Shown here in pieces: positions 38,514 to 49,211 of a stretch of DNA of 64,000 nucleotides. This DNA comes from Mercurialis annua. Taxonomy: Eukaryota; Streptophyta; Magnoliopsida; Malpighiales; Euphorbiaceae. The stretch is from the NCBI RefSeq assembly GCF_937616625.2, contig NC_065576.1:3660501-3724500 (forward strand). Direction: 5' to 3'. The translations under genes and the position numbers were made by a program. Each line of letters starts with the position of its first letter. Position 1 is the stretch's first letter. The notes under the pieces were generated by a model. It was not told the origin of the DNA, did not search any database, and saw only the letters and a program-made list of their open reading frames with translations.

Positions 38514-39008
38514 ATGTCGAGTGGATCGAATTCCCAGGGTTCTTCAGCTAGATCTGGGAGACAATATCGCCCTCGACAGAGGCGTTCTAGCAGACCTGAT
38601 TACAACTATCAGGGAAGAGCTCGTTACTGTAGATGTGGGTTTTCTGTTAAAGCTCCGGTTTGGGTTTCATGGACAAGAGAAAATCCTGGAAGAAGATTTT
38701 ATGGCTGTAAAAAGGGTGCGTTTGGATGTGGTTTATTTGAGTGGTTTGATGAAGAACCGTTTACCAGTCGATCCAAGGATGTAATTAACGAATTGTTAGA
38801 TGAGCTTGATGAAATGGGGATGGGTGAAGGGAATTTCAGCTACATTGAAGATCGGGAAGGTCAGAGGTATGCTGCTGAGTCGGTTAAATTGGTTAGAGAA
38901 GAAGGGATGAAATACAAGAAAAGATTCTGGTGTGTTGCTGCTGGATTTGGTTTAGTGATCTGTGTGTTGATGCTTGTAATTTTTTTTGTAATTGCAGCTG
39001 TTATATGA
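38514..39008 (+). CDS. GRF-type zinc finger membrane-anchored protein carried by the MULE
   Basis: The 164-aa intronless ORF opens about 330 bp inside the left end of the element. The N-terminus is Ser/Arg-rich (MSSGSNSQGSSARSGRQYRP). A GRF zinc finger follows at about residues 38-80: CRCG, then VWVSWTRENPGRRFYGCKKG and CGLFEWFDEE, with the spaced Cys residues and the GRxFYxC core. Residues about 140-164 form a strongly hydrophobic C-terminal segment (LVICVLMLVIFFVIAAVI), a likely tail anchor. GRF fingers bind nucleic acid in other proteins. The gene's position opposite the transposase gene recalls the second gene of MuDR, but no sequence relation to mudrB is seen. The role is unknown. Confidence 0.8.
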   Translation: MSSGSNSQGSSARSGRQYRPRQRRSSRPDYNYQGRARYCRCGFSVKAPVWVSWTRENPGRRFYGCKKGAFGCGLFEWFDEEPFTSRSKDVINELLDELDEMGMGEGNFSYIEDREGQRYAAESVKLVREEGMKYKKRFWCVAAGFGLVICVLMLVIFFVIAAVI

Positions 39009-39111
39009 ATATGATGAAAATTGGCTTGTAACTTGTATCGATCTGAATGAAATTTCTTTTGCTTCTGGTCTGAATTTTCCTTTGTTCTGAAAATATGAGA
39101 GTCTGTGTGTG

Positions 39112-39144
39112 TATGAACTTGAACATGAACATGAACATGAACAT
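39112..39144 (+). repeat. Short ATGAAC microsatellite
   Basis: About five copies of a GAACAT hexamer stand in the 3' region of the GRF gene. Confidence 0.7.
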
Positions 39145-39149
39145 GAATT

Positions 39150-39240
39150 TGGAAGGATCAAAAACCCCCCTGAACTTTGGTAATTAGGATCAAAACCCCC
39201 CCTGAACTTACTTAATTAGGATCAAATACACCCTTCATAA
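39150..39240. repeat. End-like ~33-bp repeats between the two MULE genes
   Basis: Three near-copies of a unit of the form AGGATCAAAACCCCCCCTGA followed by ACTTrsTwAATT lie in the spacer between the convergent genes. The unit resembles the element's own ends. Confidence 0.75.
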
Positions 39241-39532
39241 AATTTTGTGATTTTGAACCATAAAAACAGAAGATAATAACTTAAAATAACCTATTTGTAA
39301 TGGATCTAAACACCACATTGTCACAAACACTTGATTTTAACAAACAGTTGAATTTGGCAAAATGGCACAAAACACTTGTATTTAACAAAATAACCAACTG
39401 AGGTTACAAAATATGTCCTTCATTCACACCATATTGTCATATAATGGCAGAATCTGCATACAAACTTTACAAAAAACACATAAAAAACAGTTCTGAGACA
39501 CTAAATTATAATATAAAATAAAGAATAATAGT

Positions 39533-42500
39533 TCATGGCTTCCAATTTGGTTTAGGAGCTGGCTGCTTGAAAGGGGTATTCACTCTCTTCTTTGGTTTTT
39601 GCTTCTGTGCTTGTTGTTGAGGTCCCATGTTGGGCATCCTTTGCATTGGAGGCACTTGTGAGCTGCTTTGTACCCCTGAGTGGCCATCTTGTGACAGTTG
39701 AGATCCCATGGAAGTAGACTGCTGCAAATTGGAGAAAGGATTTGGTGCATTGACTGAGTTTGAATCAGTTTGGGAAAGTGACTGGCCAGATACTGTCCTT
39801 GAAAAAGCCTGGGGACCCACACTGCAAAATGTAGGAGGAGTAGGCCTTGAGAAGGCTGGGGTAGGGGCTGACTCAGCAGCTTGCCTTTTCTGCTGCATCT
39901 GTCCAATCCTCTTTTGAACCTCAGCTTCCAACTGGTTAGTTGAGACACTTTCATTTCCATTCCACTGAGGTCCAGTTGCTCTAAATCTCCCATAGAATGG
40001 TCTCCCCTCATTCTGGACTGTGGTTGGTTTATGGTGTATTTTCCTTTGTGCCTCACTTGGTACTGGATTCTGTGAGTTTGCCATCCTCTTCCCAAGCTCA
40101 CCAGGCTGCATGCAAAGAACACCATATTTTTAAAAAGGGAGCAACATAATGAAATACAACAACTATTTGCAGTTTTTAAAAACCTTACATTAAATGAGAC
40201 TTGTCCAGTACTTGTATCGCGACATAGTCCTGCTCCGACGGAATTAGTCGGGTGTTTTTTTGCTTTTCCTTTCTTATTTGCCAAAGGTGGTGCTTGCTGC
40301 TCAGGGTTTGGTGTAGGAGTTCCAATCTTAATGCCAGCAGCAGACTGCACTTGATCCTGATAAAAAAACAAAGAAGGATCAAAAACACCCCTAAACTTAC
40401 TTAATTAGGATCAAACCCCCCCCTGAAGTAGTCATTTCAGTATCAAAAAACCCCTTGAATGCAGTTTTATAAGAAAAACAATTAGCAATAACATAAGAAG
40501 TAGAACTAACCATGTTAACTGAATCTTGTTCATCTTCATCCTCATCTTCAACAGGGACTTTACCCTTTCCCTTATCCATTGCAGGAACTGGAATGCCATT
40601 TTTCTTCTTACTACACCCTCTAGCATTGTGCCCTTTGCTATGGCAGTAGCTGCAAGACATAGCATACCCTGCCTTTGACATTTTGCCTGAGGGTTTGGGT
40701 TCCTCTCTGTCCTTTCTTCTAGCTCTTTTGGGTCTGCCAGCTGACTTGTATGCCACAGGTGGAATGAGAGGCTCTTTTCCAATTCTGGCCCACATTGCCT
40801 TACCTTTCACTGGCTGCATCACATATGCATAACTAGCCAAGTATTTTTCCTTTGAGTACCAGGGGTCTATCCCAACCAACAAATCACCATATGGATCACT
40901 ATGGTATAAGGCACATATGGCATGTGGGCATGGGATTCCAGTCAAATCCCATGCCCTACAAGTACAACTCCTAGTTCTCATGTGGACAGTATGCCTATTC
41001 TCATTTTCTGACACTTCATAAGCATCATCCCCATTAAACTCTACATGACAGCCACATGCCCTATTCATGTTCTTTTCTAGCAGCATCACACTACTAGGAC
41101 TGACTCCAGTGAACCATTTCACACACTCCATTCTTTTCCTGTGAATCCTAGCCATTGCATCTTTTCTAATCCACTCCAAAAGAGACAATACATGCATTTT
41201 CCTAGCATCTAACAAATCCCCATTGAATGACTCACACATATTGTTATCCACAGCATCACACTTAGAATGGAATGCAAAATATGCTTTGCACCATGTGTGT
41301 GGTGGATATGTAAGGAGGTGTTCTACAGAGCCATTACCTAAAGCATCCATTTTCTCTAGCTGGTCATGGAAGTATTCTTCAAAGCTGCTCCTGGCACACA
41401 TCCAAAACTGTTTTCTGAAGTCACCTCCTCTCCATCTTTTCTGCCACCTCATGAATATGTGTTGTGCACACCATCTGTGTTCTGCCTCAGGTAAAGTATC
41501 CTTGATAGCTGGAAGCAGGCCCTGAAACAAAGGAAAATAAAATGCAAATAAGGATCAAATGCCCCCTCAAACTTTGCAAATAAGGATCAAAACACCCCCC
41601 ATACTTTGCAAATAAGGATCAAAACACCCCCCATACTTTGCAAAAAAGGATCAAAACCCCCCCTCAACTTTACCAATACATATCAAAAGACCCCTTAAGT
41701 ACAAGACAGTAATAAATTTTATAACAACAGGACACTAACCTTTTGCATATCAGTTATCAGTGTTAGATTGCTTCCATCTCCAAGATCAAGATCACTGACC
41801 AGGTGTTTCAAAAACCACACCCAAGTAGCTTTGCTTTCTGATTTCACCACTGCCCAAGCAATAGGGAATCTTTGATTGTTGCCATCCCTTCCAACTGCAG
41901 TAAGCAACTCCCCTTTGCAAACAGTCTTCAAAAAACAGCCATCAAGTCCAATCACAGGCCTGCATCCAGCCTTCCACCCTTTCTTCAAAGCATCAAAGCA
42001 AATATAGATAGCTCCAAACTGGTTTGTGTTACCATCAGTCAAGATGTCAACTGTTGTTCCAGGGTTGGTTGCCAGTAGTTCTTCTCTGTAATCCCACAGC
42101 AAACCATACTCCTCTAGATAATCACCTTCTAACTCTTCTAGCAGAATTCTCTTCACCCTCTTGCATTTGATGTCAGTCACATCAATCTTCAACTCCCTCA
42201 TTGCCCTTGCTTTTAACTCCTTGGACTTCAAGTGGCTGAAACTTGTAATCCTGTCTCTGAAATAGTCCACTAAGAAATGTTGAGTTGCTTGTCTAATCTT
42301 GAACTCTCTGAAGCATTTGTGCTGAGGAACATAAGTTTTCACCACAAAGTCTCCAGTGGCACCAATCTTACTAGCCAGAATGTGCCATTCACACCCCTCC
42401 TTCTTGCAGTGGCCCCTAACCCTGGTTGGTTCATTCTTCACCATCTTAACCTCCACACCCCTATTGACAGCATACTTCCTAATAGCTTCCCTAAACTCAG

Positions 42501-43917
42501 GTGCATTTTTGAACACCATGCCCACAACAAATGCAGGGTTAGGGTTGCTAGGATCATACACCACTGGCTCTGAACTCTGGCTATCAACTTTTTCCTGCAC
42601 ATCCTCACCCACAGGGACTGGTTCACCTCCCATATCACCCAGCACTGCAGCTCTTTGGGCTCTTTCCATCCTTTCTTTTTTTGCTTTGTAGTTTTCCCTA
42701 AGCTTGTTTCTTGCTTGGATCAGTTCTTCATCCCCCACATCTGAGAAATAATCCATCTCATTTGTATAGTCAAAATCCTCCTCACCACTGCTCAGCTGTT
42801 CCTCATCATCCACATTATGAGTGATTTCTCTTCTTTCACATAGATGTGCCCACTTTGAAACCTTCCTCTTCCCCTTGTCAGTAATTGCAGTCTTGCTCCT
42901 AGCTGCAGTCTTCTGCTTTTTCTTCCTCTTATTATTTTTTGGGGCTTCTGCAGGTTTCTGCATACCCTCATTTAAAGCTCCACTGCCTGTTGCAGCTCTC
43001 TGAGATCCTTCTTCACTCACCACCTCATTTGTAAAGTTCTCAAGCCACTCCATATCAAACATGTGGGCAGCTTCCCCAGCCATGTTATCTTCCCAATCAG
43101 CCCAATCTTCTACTAAACCTTCAACTTGCTCCTCAGGTACTGGGTCATTTAACCCCCCCTCAGCTGCAGGTTCATTTAACCCCTCCTCCTCAAATTGATC
43201 ATCTACTGGATCATTTAACCCCCCCTCAGCTGCAGGTTCATTTAACCCCTCCTCCTCAAATTGATCATCTACTGGGTCATTTAACCCCCCCTCAGCTGCA
43301 GGTTCATTTAACCCCTCCTCCTCAAATTGATCATTAAACCCCTTATTTTCCCCCTCTACAACAGGATCATTTAACCCCTCCTTAACTGGATCATTTCCCC
43401 CCTCCTTAACTGGATCATTTCCCCCCTCCAAAACAGGATCAGTTCCACCCTCCAAAACAGGATCAGTTGCCCCCTCTATATCCAATCCCTCATCCCCTCT
43501 ATCTGAACTGCCCTCATCCTTTCTCCATTCTAACAGCAACACCTTAGATTCAGTCTCACATAGAAACTTTGGTTGATCTATACTATGATCTAAAAACACA
43601 GCCAATGTTGCAGACCCCATATCCTCACCCTGTCCTATCAAAGTCTTCACACATCTATCAAAATTTTCATCCAAAAGTGCTCTAACATCCTCATGCATTA
43701 CACCTCCAGTTGGTAGCCAAAACATTTTAGGGATATGCCCATACCCTAAACTCCTAACTATGCCACACAACACACCATAAGTTATATCTTGAGCATCTTT
43801 AAAAGTCTGCCTATAATACTTTCCCCCACTATATCTTAATTCAGGATCACATATAAATATCCCTCCATGCTTAATTTTCAGACAAACCTCTATATTGCAA
43901 TCAAACATTTCCATCAT
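39533..43917 (-). CDS. MULE transposase (MuDR-type), four exons
   Basis: Exons are 43917-41740, 41521-40511, 40356-40189 and 40105-39533. All have GT-AG borders in phase 0, giving about 1309 aa. The order is: PB1-like N-terminal region (from MEMFDCNIEVCLKIKHGG); acidic tandem repeats (about 150-260); a nuclear basic patch KNNKRKKKQK; a MuDR-type DNA-binding region (about 455-560, GVEVKMVKNEPTRVRGHCKK); and the DDE catalytic core. Candidate catalytic residues are D in GLDGCFLK (~657), D in ITDMQK (~722) and E in NNMCESFN (~821). A SWIM finger CTC-x(n)-CPH (~910), a CCHC knuckle CSYCHSKGHNARGC (~1015) and a Gln/Pro-rich tail follow. The frame stays open to 44100, so the start could lie further upstream; I chose the Met pair before the conserved part. 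No stop or frameshift is seen. Confidence 0.88.
40372..40460. repeat. End-like repeats in transposase intron 2
   Basis: Within the intron 40357-40510, units AGGATCAAAAACACCCCTAA, AGGATCAAACCCCCCCCTGA and GTATCAAAAAACCCCTTGA follow one another, again resembling the element's ends. Confidence 0.75.
41548..41700. repeat. End-like ~32-bp tandem repeats filling transposase intron 1
   Basis: The 218-bp intron 41522-41739 is largely made of five units such as AAGGATCAAAACACCCCCCA followed by TACTTTGCAAAT. Two of them are identical. They share order and wording with the terminal repeats. Confidence 0.85.
43140..43480 (-). repeat. In-frame tandem repeats inside the transposase
   Basis: Three near-identical 63-bp units encode GLNEPAAEGGLNDPVDDQFEEE-like blocks (21 codons). 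They are preceded by shorter repeats of the type DPVLEGG/DPVKEGG. All stay in frame. The segment is acidic and probably disordered. Confidence 0.85.
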
Positions 43918-44667
43918 TCTTCCATCAAAGAAATCATACCAAAACATTAAACCAAACAAAACTAACATACACACAGACAGCAACAACCCAACATTCAACC
44001 TTTTCTTAAAGTGGAAAACACACAGCATTTCAAAACCAGACAGAAAATCAAAAAAAATTAACCTAAACATACAACAACATACAAACAGCAAACATGCCAA
44101 AATCCAATAATCACATATCAGATAACATAGTAAACACCAAAAACAGACAACTGATCAAACAACCCCATTACAACAAAAAATCATGGAAAAACAAACCACC
44201 CATTAATAACAATGCAAGAGGGTATTCAAGTTCAGAAACTACATACCTACGAAATTCAGCCGACACCATTTTTGCCGGTTCCACCAGAATGACGTGTGCT
44301 CAAAAAAATCCAATGCCTCCACGCTACTGACGATATCAAGACAGGATCAAGAAAATTACACTTCAAAATGGTCGAAGTCAGAAGAGTAAGGCTTTAATTT
44401 GAAGAAATTGAAAACCCTAAATTTTTATCACAACAGTTGAACGTTGGAGAAGACGAAGACGAAGGAAAATCAGAAGAAAAGAAAGAAAAGAAAATAACGG
44501 GAAAATAATTAATTGTGTCTTAATTTTGGCGGTTGGAAGATTAATTAGATTTAATCTTGCATGTTTTCAGCCACGTGGCATCACCAGGGGCCCCAGAAAT
44601 AATTCACTCTCTTTTATCAGCGAGTGAATCACAAACGAGCGAGGAGGGGGTGTTTTGAACCGGTTTG

Positions 44668-44759
44668 GACAAGTTCAGGGTAAAAGTGATCCTGTTTCGC
44701 TAATTTGGACGTTTTTGATACTTTGTGCCAACTTCAGGGGGCAAAATGATCCTTCGTTC
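44668..44759 (-). repeat. Right terminal inverted repeat of the MULE
   Basis: This is the inverse of 38184-38275 with a single mismatch. The transposase gene reads away from this end. Confidence 0.93.
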
Positions 44760-44769
44760 ATTTTTAAAT

Positions 44770-47005
44770 GTTTGAAACCTTTATAAATTGTTTAAACATT
44801 TTTAAACTGTTTTAAACTGTATTTAGATCAAAGTTGCAAATTTTATTTTATGAAACTGTTTGAAACACTTGTAAACTGTTTGAAATTTTTGTAAACTGTT
44901 TGAAACTGTTTTTTTTTAAACTGTTTGAAACGCTTGTAAACTGTTTGAGACATTTGTAAACTGTTTGAAGCTGTTTTTGAAACTGTTTGAAACGCTTGTA
45001 AACTATTTTGAAACCATTGTATAAACTTTTTTTAAATGATAATAAAACTGAGTTTTAGAATTTTTTTGAAACCATTTGAAACTGCATTTGAAAATGCATT
45101 TGAAACTTTGAAACCGTTTTTAATAGATTTTTAATGTGACCAAATAAATTAATAATTTACAGTTTTTTTGTTTTTGGATAAATTTATGAACATTGGATTT
45201 GAATTCGATGTGAAATTTGAAGCGATTTCATTACGAATTAAAAATTCGAGCGGATCGAAAACTAAAGTTGAAACTTATAAAAAAGTGATGTTAGAATTAG
45301 AAAATCAATCTATTTAATTGATATGAATTGAAAATTTTGATTTATTTATTGAATTATTAGCTATTTTGTTTGGATGAACTGGAACAATAAGAAGAAAAAG
45401 AAAAGAAGAAGAAGAAGAAGAAGAAGAAGAAAAAGTATAAATCCAAAACGGCGGAGTATAAAAATAAGAGAGGAGAGTAAAAAATAAAGATGAAACAGAC
45501 TGGAGTACAAAAAGAAAGTTGAAAAATTATGGTTAAAAAATACTAATATTTTTCTTTTTTAGGTATTCTTCTAATTAACCCATTTTTTTTTTCTTTTTCT
45601 CTCTCTTCCTTTTCTCTCTCTTTTTTTCTCTCTTTCCTCTTCCTCCTCCTCCTTCATCTTTGTCTTTTTCTTCTTCTCTTCTTCTGCAACTTTTTCTTTT
45701 CATTTTCTTCCATTGAATTTCTTAGCAAATTCTATTTAAATTTCCTATAATTTATTTAATATATTCGATTTATAACACAAACAATCAGAGATCTGAAACA
45801 AATAAGAAATCAAAGATGAAAAAATCAATCGTGTTCGTCTCAGAGAATTTGAAGCAACGGAATATTACGCCATCGTCACCGTCATATCCTCTTATTATGG
45901 ATCTTCTTCTTCCTCTTTCTATTTTTTTATGTATTAATTTTTTGTTCATACGTTTGAAACTATTGTAAACTGTTTGAAACTGTTTTTAAGAAATCGTTTT
46001 AAATTATTTGTTTGAAACCTTTATAAACTGTTTTATAACTAATTTAATTTTTTTTATGCAATGTTTGAAACTGTTTTAAAAATCCGTTTGAATCTGATTG
46101 AAACCTTTGTAAACTGTTTAAAACTTTTATAAACTGTTTTTGAAATTTTTGTAAGCTATTAGAAAATATTTTATTTTTAAATGTTTGAAACCTTTATAAA
46201 TTGTTTAAACATTTTTAAACTGTTTTAAACTGTATTTAGATCAAAGTTGCAAATTTTATTTTATGAAACTGTTTGAAACACTTGTAAACTGTTTGAAATT
46301 TTTGTAAACTGTTTGAAACTGTTTTTTTTTTAACTGTTTGAAACGCTTGTAAACTGTTTAAGACATTTGTAAACTGTTTGAAGCTGTTTTTGAAACTGTT
46401 TGAAACGCTTGTAAACTATTTTGAAACCATTGTATAAACTTTTTTTAAATGATAATAAAACTGAGTTTTAGAATTTTTTTGAAACCATTTGAAACTGCAT
46501 TTGAAAATGCATTTGAAACTTTGAAACCGTTTTTAATAGATTTTTAATGTGACCAAATAAATTAATAATTTACAGTTTTTTTGTTTTTGGATAAATTTAT
46601 GAACATTGGATTTGAATTCGATGTGAAATTTGAAGCGATTTCATTACGAATTAAAAATTCGAGCGGATCGAAAACTAAAGTTGAAACTTATAAAAAAGTG
46701 ATGTTAGAATTAGAAAATCAATCTATTTAATTGATATGAATTGAAAATTTTGATTTATTTATTGAATTATTAGCTGTTTTGTTTGGATGAACTGGAACAA
46801 TAAGAAGAAAAAGAAAAGAAGAAGAAAAAGAAGAAGCAGAAGAAGAAGAAGAAAAAGTATAAATCCAAAACGGCGGAGTATAAAAATAAGAGAGGAGAGT
46901 AAAAAAATAAAGATGAAACAGACTGGAGTACAAAAAGAAAGTTGAAAAATTATGGTTAAAAAATATTAATATTTTTCTTTTTTTAGGTATTCTCCTAATT
47001 AACCC
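44770..47005 (+). repeat. Tandem 1.43-kb repeat array: right part of unit 2 and unit 3
   Basis: Unit 2 resumes after the MULE and runs to about 45579. Unit 3 is about 45580-47005. The two agree closely along their length, with small indels mainly in homopolymers and in the GAA run. Unit 3 carries the MULE target site uninterrupted. The array ends at TAATTAACCC, the same word that closes units 1 and 2. Confidence 0.85.
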
Positions 47006-47585
47006 TTAATTATAAACATGCATATGCCTATAAGTCTATTACCACTTTATTACAATCGCACTGGCTTTTATAAAAGTACGATATTATACGGAGAAAAAAT
47101 AAAATAAACGCAGTTCATCGTGTTATTAGTGAATTGGAGCAAGTAATATATAAATAAAAAAATAAAAATATATATGAACTATATAACTCAATTGCTATAA
47201 GCGTGAGTTAATAAACTATTAAGTCGTAGGATTAAATTCTTTCACAATCCAATATTTTAGAAAATGAATCAGTTGCCAAACCAGTAAGATCACAAGTTTT
47301 TAATTCAATCAATTTAATAAATTCAAATAAAATTAATAAAAAATTCATTCACCGGTATTTTTACCGGTTCAACTTTTAGTTTACCGGTTCAATTTCCATT
47401 TTTTTCCGATTTAATTTGGTACAATCCGACTCAAAATAAATTTTGATTTTTTACAGTTTTAGACTAAATTATTGGCTGGTTTTTAGTTTAACCGGATCGA
47501 CCATCCAGTCCGGCTCAGTTTTTAAAACACTGCCACAATCGTTTTCTTTTTTAATTATCAAAAAGAAAAAAAAACATATGTTGCA
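47006..47585. other. Spacer after the array
   Basis: AT-rich DNA with a few ACCGGTTCAA words around 47350-47400. No gene or bounded element is seen. Confidence 0.35.
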
Positions 47586-47594
47586 TTATTTTAA

Positions 47595-48217
47595 GGCTTA
47601 ATTTCTTAAAAAACCCCCACCTTGTATTTTTTTTTCGTTTATACCCTGACCTTGTAAAAACACCATTTGTACCCAATTTTGAGTTTTTATGTTTCATCTC
47701 TACCCAAAAGCATTAAATTGTACTCTTTTCATTTGAAAAAAAGTTTAAAACAATCCTTCATTTTTAACTTATATACGAATTAGATATTAATGTTATTAAT
47801 AGTACAAAAATACCATCTTTTTCAAAAAATTAAAAATAATAATAATTTTTTTTAATTTTTTTAAAAAATATTTCGATTTTTTTTAATTTTTTCAACTTTT
47901 TTAAAAATATTTCCGACAAAAAAAATTAAAAATAATAATAACTTTTTTTTATTTTTTATTATTTTATCAAATTAAAAAAATTAATTAATTATTTGGATGT
48001 ATTTGATTATTTTTTAAGTTTAAGAATTTATTTGTATATTTTAAAATAGAAAAAAAGTATGTTTTAAACTCTTTTCCAAATGAAAAAAGTATAATTTAAT
48101 GCTTTTGGGTAGAGATGAAACATAAAAACCCAAAATTGGGTACAAATGGTGTTTTTACAAGGTCAGGGTATAAACGAAGAAAAAGTGCAAGGTGGGGGTT
48201 TTTTAAGGAATTAAGCC
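47595..48217 (+). mobile_element. MULE-type MITE, GGCYTAA family, copy 4
   Basis: The 623-bp element starts GGCTTAATTTCTTAAAAAAC and ends with the inverse of GGCTTAATTCCTT. A perfect 9-bp duplication TTATTTTAA flanks it (47586-47594 and 48218-48226). The inverted arms are nearly 200 bp long (CCCCCACCTTGTA, ATACCCTGACCTTGTAAAAA, CACCATTTGTACCC, TACCCAAAAGCATTAAATTG). It has no ORF. Confidence 0.9.
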
Positions 48218-48453
48218 TTATTTTAATGATATGCTGTAAACATGTTATGTTACAACTATGAGTGAATCACATGAGTCACGTTTTCACTGTATAATCGGTT
48301 GATTACTCACGTTTTCACTGTTATCGGTTGATCAACATTGACTACTAGGTTGACTATATAAATGAATAATTTGGATGCATAGAGTTGCGTCCTTGTCAAC
48401 TTATACACAATAAAATTTCTTAATAATAATACTTCTCAAAAAAAAAATCTTAA

Positions 48454-49211
48454 TCTATATTTACTATATATAAAAGCACGGATGGAGGAGGGGGACAGAC
48501 AAATTTACTTAATAACCCTTCCTATATTATTACTAATTGATAGTTTAAATTATGGTTTTACAGTAATTTATTAATTTATTAATTATAATATTCATTTAGC
48601 TACTATTGTTAAAAAAGAATTCAATTAGAATAAGGAAACTAGAAAAGAGAAAACAAAATAGAAATTTTTACAAGATTTCGTTATTTGCTAGCAAGTTTAG
48701 AATAAGAAAACTAGAAAAGAGAAAATAAAATAGGAATTTTGACAAGATTTTGTTATTTGCAAGCAAGTGTACAATATTTACCATGACCATTATTTCTCTT
48801 ATTTACAGTATTTGTCATTTACCAGTATTCTACTTATTTAATTTATTCCACAAGTCTAATCTAATATATATACATATAATACATATTTACTGTATGAAAA
48901 ATTACGGATAACACAACCATTTTTATAGTGATATTTTAATATTATTTTAATTGATAGTATAAATTAATAATTTTAATCCAGTTTAAAATATTTTCTAATA
49001 CAAAATTGTTTTTGACTTATCCCTAATAAGTAAATGTACGTATTCTAAAATTTAAAAACAAATTAATTATATTTATTTTTAATAAAAGAATTAACTAATT
49101 TAATGTTGATTATAAATAAAATATATTAGTATAACTATAATAAAATTAATTAATATAAAAATTAACGACTCACATTACGAGTCACGTGCGTAGCACGTAA
49201 TACGAAACTAG
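48454..49211 (+). mobile_element. Short non-autonomous Helitron, copy B
   Basis: It starts TCTATATTTACTATATATAA after an A. It ends GCGTAGCACGTAATACGAAA then CTAG before a T. The 3' hairpin ACGTGC-GTA-GCACGT is perfect. Length is 758 bp. An internal ~75-bp direct repeat (AATAAGGAAACTAGAAAAGA near 48631 and 48702) is not present in copy A. There is no ORF. Confidence 0.87.

Larger units (their letters stand above)
38184..44759. mobile_element. Autonomous-looking two-gene MULE with 92-bp inverted ends
   Basis: The 6576-bp element has terminal inverted repeats at 38184-38275 and 44668-44759. They begin GAACGAAGGATCATTTTGCC and match at 91 of 92 positions by my alignment. A 10-bp duplication ATTTTTAAAT flanks it (38174-38183 and 44760-44769). 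The same site stands uninterrupted in the other array units (36726-36735 and 46173-46182), which confirms the insertion point. It contains a GRF-finger gene on the plus strand and a four-exon transposase gene on the minus strand, convergent from the two ends. Near-identical ends and open reading frames suggest recent activity. Confidence 0.93.

Noticed and set aside
41872..43003. Plus-strand ORFs across the transposase gene
   Set aside because: They are opposite-strand shadows of the transposase coding exon.
44094..44330. 78-aa plus-strand ORF near the right end of the MULE
   Set aside because: It is Asn/Lys-rich and lies in the transposase leader region; no domain is seen.
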